A stretch of 64,000 nucleotides of DNA from Terriglobia bacterium (GCA_020073375.1 JAIQFG010000001.1:1-64000); one strand, 5' to 3'. Shown: positions 17,028 through 26,560, counted from the first letter of the stretch. Notes: generated from the letters alone by a model not told the origin. A program made the numbers and translations.

Positions 17028-18656
17028 GTGCTGAAAGACATGAAGATCAAGAACAGATTGCTGGGCGGATCGTTACTTCTGGCAGTCCTCGCGGGGGTGA
17101 TCGGCCTGACGGGCATGGCTGGCATACGGCAACTCTCGAAAGCCGACGAGGGAATGTACTTGAACAATACGGTCCCGCTGCCCGGGTACGGGCATCTGAT
17201 CGTCACGCTGCAAAAACTCCGGGTGTCGTTGAGAGACAACCTGGCCGCAAGGACTCCGGAACAGCATCAGAAGTTCGAGGCCCAGATTGAGCAGAACTCG
17301 AGCGATCTGACAAAAGGGATTCAAACCTTTGACGCGAGCACTTTGTCGCCAGAACAAAAAACGGTCTTCGATGGGCTGCGAGTCTCAATCAATACCTATA
17401 TGGGGTACGTGCCTCGGGTCGTCGCTGCCGCGAAAGCTGGAAAGCCGGAACAGGGTTGGGACTTGCTGTGGCTTCCCGATTATCTCAAGGCTGCGACGGG
17501 AGTGCAGGGGGCCATCGAGAATCTTGAGGAGCTTGAGGTCGCCGACGGCAAGACAAATTTGGAGAAAAACAAAGCATTGGCAAGCTCCGCCATCTGGCAA
17601 ATGACAATCATGATCGTGATTGGACTGGCAGTGGCAATCGGCGGAGGCATCTGGGCAACGATCATGGTTACAAAGCCGATGGGGCAAACCATAACGGTGC
17701 TGGATGCGCTGGCCCGGGGGGATTTGACGGCGCGGCTGGACGTGGATTCCAAGAATGAAATCGGCCAGATGGGGGAGGCTCTGAATCAGGCGATTGCCAA
17801 AATTTCGGGGTTGATCCGCTCAGTGGCCGAAAACGCGGAGCAAGTGGCAAATGCCAGCGAGGAATTTTCCGCCGTCAGCCAGCAGATCACCACGAACTCC
17901 GAGGAAACCACCGCGCAGGCCAACGTCGTCTCCGGGGCTACCGAACGGGTGGAGCGCAACCTGCAAACCGTGGCCACCGGCGCCGAGGAGATGAGTTCCA
18001 CCATTCAGGAAATCGCCAAGAACGCCACCGAGTCCGCCCGCGTCGCCAGCAAGGCCGTCAAAACCGCGGAAACCACCAATGCCACCGTCTCCAAGCTCGG
18101 CATTTCCAGCGCCGAAATCGGCCAGGTCGTCAAGGTCATTACCTCGATTGCCCAGCAGACCAACCTGCTGGCCCTGAACGCCACGATCGAAGCCGCCCGC
18201 GCCGGTGAAGCCGGCAAGGGCTTCGCCGTGGTCGCCAACGAAGTCAAGGAACTGGCCAAGCAGACCGCCAAGGCCACCGAGGACATCAGCCAGAAAATCG
18301 CGGCCATTCAATCCGACACCAAAGGCGCGGTCGACGCCATCGCCACCATCGGCGCCGTCATCAACCAGATCAGCGACATTTCCAATACTATCGCCACGGC
18401 CGTCGAGGAACAAAGCGCGACGACCAACGAGATGACCCGCAACGTGGCCGAAGCCGCCAAGGGCTCCGGCGAAATCACTCAGAACATCGCAGGAGTGTCG
18501 CAAGCCGCGCAAGGCACTTCGTCCAGCGCGCATGAATCGATGAAAGCCGCGCAGCAGTTGGCGGTCATGTCCACGCAACTCCGCGGCCTGGTGGAGCAGT
18601 TCAAAGTCAGCGCGGATGGCCAGGTCAACGGCCACGGCAGACTGCGCGCAGCCTGA
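17028..18656 (+). CDS. Methyl-accepting chemotaxis protein
   Basis: The 542-residue receptor starts at GTG 17028 behind AAGGGG. It has a first membrane helix (about 9-31), a four-helix-bundle type periplasmic sensor domain, a second membrane helix (about 188-210), a HAMP domain (about 212-264) and a long cytoplasmic signalling coiled coil with the conserved hairpin ([38 protein letters not shown]). The ligand is unknown. There is no C-terminal NWETF-like pentapeptide for docking CheR or CheB. It follows cheW and precedes cheB. Confidence 0.93.
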   Translation: MLKDMKIKNRLLGGSLLLAVLAGVIGLTGMAGIRQLSKADEGMYLNNTVPLPGYGHLIVTLQKLRVSLRDNLAARTPEQHQKFEAQIEQNSSDLTKGIQTFDASTLSPEQKTVFDGLRVSINTYMGYVPRVVAAAKAGKPEQGWDLLWLPDYLKAATGVQGAIENLEELEVADGKTNLEKNKALASSAIWQMTIMIVIGLAVAIGGGIWATIMVTKPMGQTITVLDALARGDLTARLDVDSKNEIGQMGEALNQAIAKISGLIRSVAENAEQVANASEEFSAVSQQITTNSEETTAQANVVSGATERVERNLQTVATGAEEMSSTIQEIAKNATESARVASKAVKTAETTNATVSKLGISSAEIGQVVKVITSIAQQTNLLALNATIEAARAGEAGKGFAVVANEVKELAKQTAKATEDISQKIAAIQSDTKGAVDAIATIGAVINQISDISNTIATAVEEQSATTNEMTRNVAEAAKGSGEITQNIAGVSQAAQGTSSSAHESMKAAQQLAVMSTQLRGLVEQFKVSADGQVNGHGRLRAA

Positions 18657-18834
18657 ATAGGGGGAAGCACTCCGCCGCTTCCCGCACGATTGAGTAAGCG
18701 TTATGTGATCTGGAACGGCGATTCGCCCGCCACGGGTAGCAGATGGGCGGCGAATGAGACGCAACTGAAGAGTTGTCTCCCGAGCGCTTGGCGCGGCGAT
18801 CTTCGCGGAAATCAGATTGGGGCCTTGGCAAACG

Positions 18835-19935
18835 ATGCCGCAGATTGAAATCATGATCGTCGACGATTCCGTGGTCGTGCGGAAGATCCTGTCTAATGTG
18901 CTTTCTCGCGATCCCGACCTGCACATCGCGGGATGGGCCAGCAACGGCCGCCTGGCGGTGGCTAAACTTCATTCCCTCCGGCCCGACATCATTCTGCTGG
19001 ACATTGAAATGCCGGAGATGACCGGCCTGCAGGCGCTTCCCGAAATCCGCAAAATTCTGCCGAAGACGCCGATCGTCATGTTCAGCACGCTCACCGAATG
19101 GGGAGCGGCGGCAACCCTGGACGCGCTCTCTCTGGGCGCGACCGATTACGTCGCCAAGCCCAGCAATCAGGACATGGCCGCCACATCCGAGAGCATCAAC
19201 CGGGAGCTGATTCCCAAGATCAAGGCGCTGTGCAAATTTTCTTCGGCGATTCCCGCCGCGCCGCATGGGGCCGCGAAACCGGCCATCGCGATCCCGCGCC
19301 CGGCCGTCCGGTTGCGCGCGACTTCCCCGCGCTCCACGCGTGTTGAGATTGTGGCCATTGGAGTATCCACAGGCGGTCCGGACGCACTGGCCAAGCTGCT
19401 GCCCGCGATCCCCGCGCGATTTCCCGTCCCCGTGCTGATTGCGCAACATATGCCGCCAATTTTCACCACGCTGCTGGCCTCGCGCTTGTCGACCAAATGC
19501 GCGGTGCCCGTGCGCGAATGCCAGCCGGGAACATTGCTGGAGCCGGGATGCATCTGGATCGCGCCGGGAGATTTTCACATGGTGGTGCAGGAGGAAGCAG
19601 GGCGCGTGCGCTTGCAGACCAACCAGGGGCCACGCGAAAATTTCTGCCGCCCGTCGGTGGATGTCCTATTTCGGTCGGTGGCGCAGGTGTACGGCGCGAG
19701 CGCGCTGGGAATCATATTGACCGGAATGGGCCAGGACGGGCTGAAAGGTTGCGAAGCGCTGTGCGCGGCGGGCTCATCCGTCATCGTCCAGGACGAAGCG
19801 ACGAGCGTTGTGTGGGGCATGCCCGGGTTCGTGGCCCGCGCCGGCCTCGCTCAAAAAATCTTGCCACTCGATCAAATTGGCAACGAAATTATTCACCGAG
19901 CAATGGCCTATTCGCTGGCAGAAATCAAGAATTAG
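18835..19935 (+). CDS. cheB: Chemotaxis protein-glutamate methylesterase CheB
   Basis: The 366-residue product joins a receiver domain (IVDDSVVVRKIL, phosphoacceptor Asp56 in ILLDIEMPEMTG) to a methylesterase/deamidase domain with the catalytic triad visible: Ser178 in IGVSTGGPDAL, His205 in AQHMPP and Asp301 in GMGQDGLKG. It removes methyl groups from receptor glutamates when phosphorylated by CheA. The ATG at 18835 gives the normal N-terminus; an in-frame TTG at 18817 would add six residues. The gap of about 180 bases to the mcp gene suggests it may have its own promoter. Confidence 0.94.
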   Translation: MPQIEIMIVDDSVVVRKILSNVLSRDPDLHIAGWASNGRLAVAKLHSLRPDIILLDIEMPEMTGLQALPEIRKILPKTPIVMFSTLTEWGAAATLDALSLGATDYVAKPSNQDMAATSESINRELIPKIKALCKFSSAIPAAPHGAAKPAIAIPRPAVRLRATSPRSTRVEIVAIGVSTGGPDALAKLLPAIPARFPVPVLIAQHMPPIFTTLLASRLSTKCAVPVRECQPGTLLEPGCIWIAPGDFHMVVQEEAGRVRLQTNQGPRENFCRPSVDVLFRSVAQVYGASALGIILTGMGQDGLKGCEALCAAGSSVIVQDEATSVVWGMPGFVARAGLAQKILPLDQIGNEIIHRAMAYSLAEIKN

Positions 19936-19966
19936 ATTCGCGCACGAGAAACAGCCGCGCGGTTCG

Positions 19967-20470
19967 CTACTTGAGCAGGTCGGCGACTTTGTCCAGACCG
20001 GCTTGCGCGCAAGCTTCATCCTTGTCGCTGCCGGGAGCGCCGCCCACGCCGATCGCGCCGATGACCTCGTCACCCACCTTGACGGGAAGTCCCCCGCCCA
20101 CGGCGAAAATGCCGGGAATAATGCGCGCGGGAGAAATATTGGCCATGGCCTTTTCGGTGACGGACGAAGGCCGCTTATAGGTAAGGGCGGTGAAAGCCTT
20201 CTGCTTGCTCACGGTGAAGTTCACTTCGCCGCTGCCGTCGTCGCGAATGGCGACCTTGTCCATGCCGTCGACGTCCATCACGTGCACGCTGACGTGATAA
20301 TTATCGGCGCGGCATTTGGCAAGGGCCGCCTGCGCCATGGTGATGGCCATGTCGGTGGAAATCGCTTTCTCCGTGAGCAGGCCCTTGCCTTGCGGAATTG
20401 CCGTCCAGGTTGTTGCCGCGACCAGAATGGCAACCGCTGCGGCCATTCCCGTTAACCGGATTCGTGACAT
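19967..20470 (-). CDS. Secreted GlcG/HbpS-family haem-binding-like protein
   Basis: From ATG 20470 (GGAGGG six bases upstream) the product is 167 residues with a signal peptide (about 1-25) and a GlcG/HbpS domain: VHVMDVDGMDKVAIRDDG, TALTYKRPSSV, GGGLPVKVGDEVIGAIGVGGAPG and the terminal DEACAQAGLDKV. HbpS binds haem outside the cell; GlcG proteins are of unknown biochemical function and several occur in the periplasm. The gene converges on cheB and is unlikely to be part of the chemotaxis operon. Confidence 0.85.
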   Translation of the reverse strand: MSRIRLTGMAAAVAILVAATTWTAIPQGKGLLTEKAISTDMAITMAQAALAKCRADNYHVSVHVMDVDGMDKVAIRDDGSGEVNFTVSKQKAFTALTYKRPSSVTEKAMANISPARIIPGIFAVGGGLPVKVGDEVIGAIGVGGAPGSDKDEACAQAGLDKVADLLK

Positions 20471-20708
20471 GTCGTCCCTCCCGTTTTTTGATCGCAAGGG
20501 CGCGACCCCGCCCCTTGCCGAGGGCATTCTATCGTAAGCAGAAGCGAGATACGACAATGAGGATGTTACGGAAGTCTTGAGAAAATTCGATCACGCGGAC
20601 AACCGCCAATTCTGAGTTGCCTAAGTGGGTGGATACGGTGAATTGACTCTCTATGGCGGGGCCGTAGCATGGTAATTTGCAGATTCGCGGGATGAAGGGA
20701 CTGCAACC

Positions 20709-21074
20709 TTGGAAAATTTTTCAGAGGCAAAACCCGAATCACGCTGGCCAAACGGACAACAGCGCATGGTGCCGCGCTACTCCATGCTGGCCATCGCGGA
20801 ACTGGCCGACAACGAGGGCACCGTATGCATCGTGGGCAGAATGACAGAAGTCAGCAAGAATGGATGTTACGTGAATACGCCGAGCACGCTTTCCGTGAAC
20901 AGCGTTCTGAAAGTTGTCATCTCCCGCGATGAGGAAACCTTCCTGACCAACGGCAAAGTGATCTACGTTCACGAGAGAATCGGCATGGGCATCCTGTTCG
21001 TCGATCCGGCCGCGGAACAACGGGATATTCTGAACTCCTGGCTGGCCGACGCTCCCCGCATGGAATCGCTCTAG
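20709..21074 (+). CDS. Small PilZ-domain protein
   Basis: The 121-residue product has a PilZ fold with RMVPRYSM near the N-terminus, EVSKNGCYVNTP as the second motif (NxSxxG-like with SKNG) and a hydrophobic end (GMGILFVDPAAEQRDIL). The first motif is only a weak RxxxR, so c-di-GMP binding is uncertain. The start used is TTG 20709; an ATG at 20766 is an alternative. It stands alone between the GlcG-like gene and the cytochrome c pair. Confidence 0.72.
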   Translation: MENFSEAKPESRWPNGQQRMVPRYSMLAIAELADNEGTVCIVGRMTEVSKNGCYVNTPSTLSVNSVLKVVISRDEETFLTNGKVIYVHERIGMGILFVDPAAEQRDILNSWLADAPRMESL

Positions 21075-21169
21075 CGACACACGAGATCCGGGAAACTGAC
21101 TCTTGTACGCGCTAAGCGCCGGGGGTACGCTCGCATTCACCGGCCCGAGGCGCAACCGGGAAAGGGAGA

Positions 21170-21580
21170 ATGCCCGTGAAGGTCCTGATATTTGTTTTTT
21201 GTTTGCTGTCGTTCGCCGTTTGGGCGGGAGCGCAGGCGAGCGAGCCTTCCGGGAAGCAGGTGGCAACTGGCGCTCCGCGCTCGACGCGCGACATTGTGCC
21301 GCTGCCTTCCATCAAGTCGTTGACAGCCGAGCAAACCGCCGGGAAAAAACTTTTTGTGCAGAGATGCTCGGTCTGCCATCTGCCCGCGCTGCCCTCCTAC
21401 ACCGCGTATGGCCCGATCGTGGATGGCTCGGTGGTCGCCGAACGCGGGGAAGACGCGATACGGCGTCAAATCGCGCAAGGTTCCGCGAGGATGCCCGGTT
21501 ACCAGTACACGCTCAGCCCCGCGGAAATCGCGTCAATCGTGGAGTATCTGAAGACCCTGGCCATTTTGAAAAAGGATTGA
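21170..21580 (+). CDS. Periplasmic mono-haem cytochrome c
   Basis: The 136-residue product has a signal peptide (about 1-22), the haem attachment motif CSVCH (Cys66, Cys69, His70) and a candidate distal ligand Met108 in SARMPGY, followed by the family end LSPAEIASIVEYLKTL. It is a class I cytochrome c electron carrier. GTG at 21176 is better spaced from the GGGAG site than ATG 21170, so the true start may be two codons later. The next gene, 14 bases downstream, also carries a haem motif, so the two probably work together in the periplasm. Confidence 0.88.
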   Translation: MPVKVLIFVFCLLSFAVWAGAQASEPSGKQVATGAPRSTRDIVPLPSIKSLTAEQTAGKKLFVQRCSVCHLPALPSYTAYGPIVDGSVVAERGEDAIRRQIAQGSARMPGYQYTLSPAEIASIVEYLKTLAILKKD

Positions 21581-21594
21581 GGGGACGAAGCAAA

Positions 21595-23475
21595 ATGTTG
21601 CGAGTGAATTGGCTGATATGCGCGGCTACGCTGCTTAGCCTGACGGTTGTCAGGCCGTCGCCCGCGGCACCGCAGGACAAGCCCGCGTCGCGCGGGTTGC
21701 TAGCCGGGACTGTGCGCGGGGCCGGCGGGGAGCCCATGGAGGGCGTCACCGTTTCAGCCGCCAAAGTGGGTGGAACAATTACTACTTCGGTGTACACCGA
21801 CGATCGAGGCCGCTACTTCTTCCCGATCGCGCCCGGAGGAAAATATCGCGTTTGGGCGCAGGCGGTCGGCTTTCAGGCGGGGCGCGCGGATGCGGAATTA
21901 AATTCCGCCACGGGCCGGACACCGCTGAATTTCACTCTTACGGCCATCGATAATTTTGAAAGGCAGCTGACTTCGCCGGAATGGCTTTCCGCGCTGCCCT
22001 CCGGAAATCGGGAAGACATGCGCCTGAAACTGATTTTCATGCATAACTGCACCACCTGTCATTCCGCGGCCTTCGTCCTGCAAAACAAGTTCGACGAAGC
22101 AGGATGGAAAGCAATTCTGGCGCGCATGGAAACGATCAATGTGTACGGCAAGGCCGGGGAGCCTCCGAATCCGGTCATTCGACATTACACGGAAGAGCTG
22201 GCGGGATATCTGTTTCGTGTGCGCGGGCCGGAACCGTCTCCCTTGCAGATCAAGCCGCTTCCCCGCCCCTCGGGCGATGCGGCCCGCGTGGTGGTCACCG
22301 AGTTCAATGTCCCTTCAGCAGCCAACCCGGACGAACTGGTGGATCAGGACGGCAGCGACTGGTCCGGCGGAATTCCCTCCGGCGGAAACGGCTCGGCCGG
22401 ACTCCACGATCTCACCATCGACGGGAATGGAAATGCCTGGGTGACCAACGGCACCGAAAATCGCAATCGTAGTTTCCTGAAGCTGGACGTGGAAACCGGC
22501 AAAGCGACCAATTTCAGGCTGCCGGCTCCCAACGGATTTGCGCGCGGCACTCACGGCATCGCGCAGGACCGCAACGGAATCATCTGGGCGAATATTTTCG
22601 AGCTCGGCGGGACGTTTGGGCGAGGAAGCCTGCTGCGCCTGGATCCAAAAACTGAAAAATACGAAGTCTACACGCCGCCTGCGGATATGGGACCGGTGGG
22701 CATCTCAGTGGAAGTGGACGGAAAAGGAAAAATTTGGGCGACGTCCGACGGGGCCGTTGTGTTTGACCCCGCGAGCAAGCAATTCACCTGGTTCAAACCT
22801 CTCACGCCGGGCACGGGCGGGTACGGAGTGACGGGCGATAGCGCCGGGAACGGTTGGTTCTGCCAGCCGGGCCTGGATGTCGTCGGAATCGCGGATTTCG
22901 CAAGCAAGAAAACAAGTGAAATCCGGTTGCCAGCGCGGCCCGGGATCGAGGAGATTTCAACGGACGAAGACCGCCAGTTCGATCAAGCGGCGCAATCGAG
23001 TTTCACGAACGGCATTCTCTCCGCGGAAGGGCCGCGGCGGATGGCCGCACAAGGCGATTACGTCTGGTGGTCCAATTGGTTTGCGCAAAGTATTTCGCGC
23101 GCGAATATTCGCACCCGGGAAGTGGAATATTTCCACGCGCCGCTGCCCGACCTCTCTCCCTACGCGATGATCGCGGATAGAAACGGAATGCTGTGGGTGG
23201 CTATGCCGAACGACGATCGCGTCGCCAAGCTGGACCCGGCCACGCATCAGTGGACCGTCTACAACCTGCCCAGCCACGGAACCAACACGCGATTCATCAC
23301 CGTGGACGATCACAAGAATTCCGTCGAAGTCTGGGAAGCTTCATTCATGACCAGCAAGGTCGTGCGCCTGCAATTCCGGACCAGGCAGGAGTTGCAGGCG
23401 CTGGCCAGCCGCAGCGGAGCGGCGAATGTTGCGCGAACCGCGGATCGGAACGGCGGCCGTGGCGCGTCCAGATAG
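21595..23475 (+). CDS. Secreted carboxypeptidase-regulatory / haem-motif / Vgb-like beta-propeller protein
   Basis: The 626-residue product starts at ATG 21595 behind GAGGGG. In order it has a signal peptide, a carboxypeptidase-regulatory-like beta-sandwich (about 40-105, LLAGTVRGAGGEPMEGVTV), a single c-type haem motif CTTCH (Cys152, Cys155, His156), and a streptogramin-lyase (Vgb)-like beta-propeller (about 235-610) with repeated blades such as LTIDGNGNAWVTNG, IAQDRNGIIWANIF and MIADRNGMLWVAMPNDDRVAKLD. The Vgb fold is used here probably for binding or a periplasmic oxidation, not for antibiotic cleavage. Together with the cytochrome c in front it resembles the periplasmic dehydrogenase-like pairs seen in Acidobacteriota; the substrate is unknown. 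Confidence 0.82.
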   Translation: MLRVNWLICAATLLSLTVVRPSPAAPQDKPASRGLLAGTVRGAGGEPMEGVTVSAAKVGGTITTSVYTDDRGRYFFPIAPGGKYRVWAQAVGFQAGRADAELNSATGRTPLNFTLTAIDNFERQLTSPEWLSALPSGNREDMRLKLIFMHNCTTCHSAAFVLQNKFDEAGWKAILARMETINVYGKAGEPPNPVIRHYTEELAGYLFRVRGPEPSPLQIKPLPRPSGDAARVVVTEFNVPSAANPDELVDQDGSDWSGGIPSGGNGSAGLHDLTIDGNGNAWVTNGTENRNRSFLKLDVETGKATNFRLPAPNGFARGTHGIAQDRNGIIWANIFELGGTFGRGSLLRLDPKTEKYEVYTPPADMGPVGISVEVDGKGKIWATSDGAVVFDPASKQFTWFKPLTPGTGGYGVTGDSAGNGWFCQPGLDVVGIADFASKKTSEIRLPARPGIEEISTDEDRQFDQAAQSSFTNGILSAEGPRRMAAQGDYVWWSNWFAQSISRANIRTREVEYFHAPLPDLSPYAMIADRNGMLWVAMPNDDRVAKLDPATHQWTVYNLPSHGTNTRFITVDDHKNSVEVWEASFMTSKVVRLQFRTRQELQALASRSGAANVARTADRNGGRGASR

Positions 23476-23711
23476 AAAAGGAATGCTTTATCCCCGGTTG
23501 TGCCCCTTATCACGTTGATCTATGCCGCAGGTCACATCTTTTGTTTCCCGCGCGATGTATAAACATAACGAAAGCTTGAAAGTCATGGAAGGGAGGCAAA
23601 CTCCGCCGGACTTCATACAAGCTGTGAGCAGTTTTAAATTTACACCGCGCACGCGGTGCATCGCATGGGTTACGGGTTCGCCCCGCAAGAAAGCCCATGC
23701 ATAATCAAGAT

Positions 23712-23749
23712 AACGCAACAAGGGGGACCGCCCGGTCTCCCTTTGCGTT
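23712..23749. terminator. Strong hairpin between convergent genes
   Basis: AACGCAACAAGGGGGACCG (23712-23730) pairs with CGGTCTCCCTTTGCGTT (23733-23749) in a stem of about 16-17 pairs with a two-base bulge. It lies in the otherwise empty 23476-23810 gap between two convergent genes, the usual place for a shared terminator, but it has no T-run after it on either strand. Confidence 0.4.
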
Positions 23750-23810
23750 GTATAGATGACCGGAGGGCGCCACGATTGAAAATGAATCCAGGCACCCGCC
23801 GCGCGGCTTA

Positions 23811-24527
23811 TCACCTGGCGTTAGCGGTTCGGATTTCGGCAAATAGATATGAACCTTTCCGGTCCCGTTGCAGCAGGTTCGACCTGATGCGCCAGGATTG
23901 TTCCGCTGTGAAGATCAGGTTTCCGAGCGAGCCAAGTTTCAGTTCGCCTGCGCCCCAGCTTGCCTTCATCAATCCAGAAGAGGAGTGGGCGTTTTCCCCT
24001 AACAGCAGGTGGCCGATTTCGTGGGCCGCGGCCAGTCCCAACACCTGTTCCAGTGGCGTTGCGTATTCCTGCGCGGCGCCCGCGGCCTGATGGATGGAAA
24101 GATAAGCCAAGTAGGCCTGTGAGCCGTCCGGCGGGACCGCGGCAACACCCATGGCAATCTCCCGCAAATTCGGGCTAAGGGGCTGAATGCGGTCGACAAA
24201 ATTCAGGACAAAGTCCAACGGGCCCATGGGGCGGGCGCAGGCAGGCTGCCTCTGTTCCACAGGCACGGCGACGTTGCAATCGACCCAAACGATGCTCACG
24301 CCTGCGCCGCGTAAAATCTCCGAAGTCACCGCCTCGGCGCGCGCCAGCGTTTCGGGCGGGACATGCGTGTAATCGTGGATTCGGATTGTAATGATGAGGG
24401 GCGGTTCGCCTTTTTCGGCGCGCATGGAAATCCCGAGGGCTGGAGAAACACAAGCCAGCAGCAGGCTCCCGAGCAGAAGAATCGCCGACGCGCGAGGAAC
24501 GCATTGGAAACCGGTGGAACCGCTCAT
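23811..24527 (-). CDS. Putative secreted zinc metalloprotease with HEIGH motif
   Basis: The 238-residue product starts at ATG 24527 directly behind GGGAGGGG and has an N-terminal export signal (LLLACVSPALG; either signal peptidase I or, because of LLAC, lipoprotein processing). The C-terminal part shows AAAHEIGHLLLGENAHSSSGLM: His169, Glu170 and His173 form the HExxH zinc site, His181 is a possible third ligand and Met187 a Met-turn-like residue. The spacing HExxH-x7-H is not that of true metzincins (HExxHxxGxxH), so the family is uncertain. No peptidase substrate can be deduced. It is divergent to the MetR-like gene, which may regulate it. Confidence 0.7.
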   Translation of the reverse strand: MSGSTGFQCVPRASAILLLGSLLLACVSPALGISMRAEKGEPPLIITIRIHDYTHVPPETLARAEAVTSEILRGAGVSIVWVDCNVAVPVEQRQPACARPMGPLDFVLNFVDRIQPLSPNLREIAMGVAAVPPDGSQAYLAYLSIHQAAGAAQEYATPLEQVLGLAAAHEIGHLLLGENAHSSSGLMKASWGAGELKLGSLGNLIFTAEQSWRIRSNLLQRDRKGSYLFAEIRTANAR

Positions 24528-24631
24528 TTCCCCTCCCTGGGATTGCCGCCGTCAGAACGTCAGGCAATCGGCAAGAGGGATTAAGGGGCCTTGCGAGAAA
24601 TGAAACAAATGGTTTGATTTCACGAAATACA

Positions 24632-24644
24632 TGAATTACATTCA
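24632..24644. promoter_or_regulatory. MetR-type operator (TGAA-N5-TTCA)
   Basis: TGAATTACATTCA is an interrupted palindrome that, read on the minus strand, fits the MetR box TGAANNTNNTTCA exactly. It stands eight bases before the ATG at 24652 of a MetR-like regulator gene and in the region divergent to the protease gene, the usual place for LysR-family autoregulation. A binding role is inference. Confidence 0.55.
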
Positions 24645-24651
24645 TGGAGCA

Positions 24652-25563
24652 ATGCAACCCAAACTGGAAGTGCGGCATTTGCGGCTGGTGGCGGAGGTGG
24701 CGGCGCATCGGAGCATCACGCGCGCGGCGCAGCGATTGCACCTGACGCAATCCGCGCTCAGCCACCAACTGCGCGACGCGGAAGAAAAGCTGGGCACGCC
24801 TCTTTTCCAGCGAGCCAATCGCAAAATGGCGCTCACGCCGGCGGGGGAAAAGCTGCTGGACTCCGCGCGGCGGATTTTGAGCGACCTGAAAAACACGGAA
24901 GACCAGATCCAGGGCTTTCAAGGACCGTCTGGGACGCTGCGGCTGACCACCGAGTGCTACACCTGCTACCACTGGCTCCCCCCGGTGCTCGAAGCAGTGA
25001 AGGGAAAATTCCCTCAGGTGGACGTGCGCATCGAACTGGACGCGACTTCCAGGCCTCTTGCCGCGCTGCTGGACGGAAAGCTGGACGTCGCCATCGTTAG
25101 CTCCAAGCGGAACGACCGCAGAATCCGGTACGAGCCGCTGTTCGAGGATGAATTGATGGTGATCACGCCGCCGGGACACCGCCTCGCAAAGCAACCTTGG
25201 ATCCGTCCCGGCGATCTTGCCCAGGAAACGCTGCTGATTTATCCCCCGCGCAGGGAGAGCACCTTGATCCAACTGCTGGCCGCTGAAGGCCTAGACCCGA
25301 AATCCGTTCTGGAAGTGCCACTGACCGAAGCAATTATCGAAATGGCGTCGGCAGGCATAGGAATCGGATTCCTGGCGCGGTGGGCGATCGCCCCCAAATT
25401 ACGCGCCGGCGCCCTGGCGGCGCGGCCGCTGACCAAGGCCGGATACCAGCGCCACTGGCTGGCCGCCACGCTACAAAGACACGCACAGCCGGAACATGTC
25501 TCTCAGTTTCTCAAATTGTTACGGCAGAACATTCCCGGCAAACGAAAGCAGAAGGTGAACTGA
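24652..25563 (+). CDS. LysR-family transcriptional regulator, MetR-like
   Basis: The 303-residue product has an N-terminal winged HTH (HLRLVAEVAAHRSITRAAQR, LTQSALSHQLRDAEEKLG) and a LysR effector domain (about 92-290). Features resembling MetR are TTECYTCYHWLPP (MetR has a similar ECHSC..WL) and the long match around DLAQETLLIYPPRRES. MetR senses homocysteine and controls methionine genes; no such gene is in this window, so the ligand and targets are open. I use ATG 24652 and not the in-frame ATG 24631, because the latter lies inside the MetR-type box and homologues start at this point. Confidence 0.85.
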   Translation: MQPKLEVRHLRLVAEVAAHRSITRAAQRLHLTQSALSHQLRDAEEKLGTPLFQRANRKMALTPAGEKLLDSARRILSDLKNTEDQIQGFQGPSGTLRLTTECYTCYHWLPPVLEAVKGKFPQVDVRIELDATSRPLAALLDGKLDVAIVSSKRNDRRIRYEPLFEDELMVITPPGHRLAKQPWIRPGDLAQETLLIYPPRRESTLIQLLAAEGLDPKSVLEVPLTEAIIEMASAGIGIGFLARWAIAPKLRAGALAARPLTKAGYQRHWLAATLQRHAQPEHVSQFLKLLRQNIPGKRKQKVN

Positions 25564-25680
25564 TCCTCAAAGGGGGCGTCGGTACAGGCCTACTAGTACC
25601 AAAAAGGCATAGAATTACGAATAAATTATATAGCCATCCGAGTTACAATCCCAAAACCCCGCGAGCCAATGGAGGGTGCG

Positions 25681-26532
25681 ATGGATCGCTTCTCTCGAGG
25701 TTGGGACTTCATCCAAAAGAGCTTCGCCATTTTGGGGTCGAATAAAGACTTACTGATCTTCCCCGCGGCTTCCGCCGCCTCCTGCATTATTGCTTCCATG
25801 TGGATTCTCGGCATCTTCGGTTTTGCATACGGCGACCAGGTGCGGTCGCTTTTCATGAGCAACCCGCAGCATCTGATGATGACGCACGAGATGTGGGCGG
25901 GCCTGTTCCTGTTGTACGTGGTGAACTACTTCATCGTCGTGTTTTTCAACGTCGGACTGGTCATCTCGGCGACTGACCGGATCGCGGGCGGCCATGCGTC
26001 GATCAACCAGGGGCTCGATCTGGCATGGCGCCGGAAGGGCAAGATTTTTCAGTGGGCGGTGGTTGCCGCGACGTTCGGAATTCTGATGAAGGTCGCCGAA
26101 CGGCGCCTGAGTTTTCTGGAACGCATGGGTCTGAGGCTGATTGAAATGGCGTGGGGATTGGCGACCGTGTTCATCGCGCCGGTCCTGGCCGCGGAGGACA
26201 TCGGGCCGATCGATGCCCTGCGTCGTTCCTCCCAAATATTCAAGGAAACATGGGGAGAAAAACTGGCGGGCGGCTACGCTTTGGGACTCTACTTTTTGCT
26301 GCTGGCAATTCCCGGCGTCGTAGCGCCGTTTATCCTGTTCCGCCTGTTCGGGACGATGGGCATGATTGCGGGCTGCGCGCTGATGGCTTTGTACTTTCTT
26401 CTGCTCTCCACGATCAGCGCGACCGTGGAAGGCGTGCTCATTGCCGCCCTGTATCGGTACGCCACAACGAAGGAAGCGTCAAAACCTTTCCGGACCGGCG
26501 ACTTCGCGACGGTCTGGCGGGCGAAGGCGTAG
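25681..26532 (+). CDS. DUF6159-family integral membrane protein
   Basis: The 283-residue product (from ATG 25681, whose GGAGGG site overlaps an earlier in-frame ATG at 25669) has about six membrane helices and the family opening RFSRGWDFIQKSFAILGSNKDLLIFP. Further recognisable stretches are FNVGLVISATDRIAGG and LRRSSQIFKETWGEKL. The family has no known function. The next gene begins 29 bases downstream on the same strand, so they may form an operon. Confidence 0.75.
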   Translation: MDRFSRGWDFIQKSFAILGSNKDLLIFPAASAASCIIASMWILGIFGFAYGDQVRSLFMSNPQHLMMTHEMWAGLFLLYVVNYFIVVFFNVGLVISATDRIAGGHASINQGLDLAWRRKGKIFQWAVVAATFGILMKVAERRLSFLERMGLRLIEMAWGLATVFIAPVLAAEDIGPIDALRRSSQIFKETWGEKLAGGYALGLYFLLLAIPGVVAPFILFRLFGTMGMIAGCALMALYFLLLSTISATVEGVLIAALYRYATTKEASKPFRTGDFATVWRAKA

Positions 26533-26560
26533 CAATACCAATTCTTCTTGAGGCGGTCCT

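Noticed and set aside
21103-21594. 164-residue upstream extension of the beta-propeller protein frame
   Set aside because: It overlaps the cytochrome c gene in another frame; the signal peptide and ribosome site support ATG 21595.
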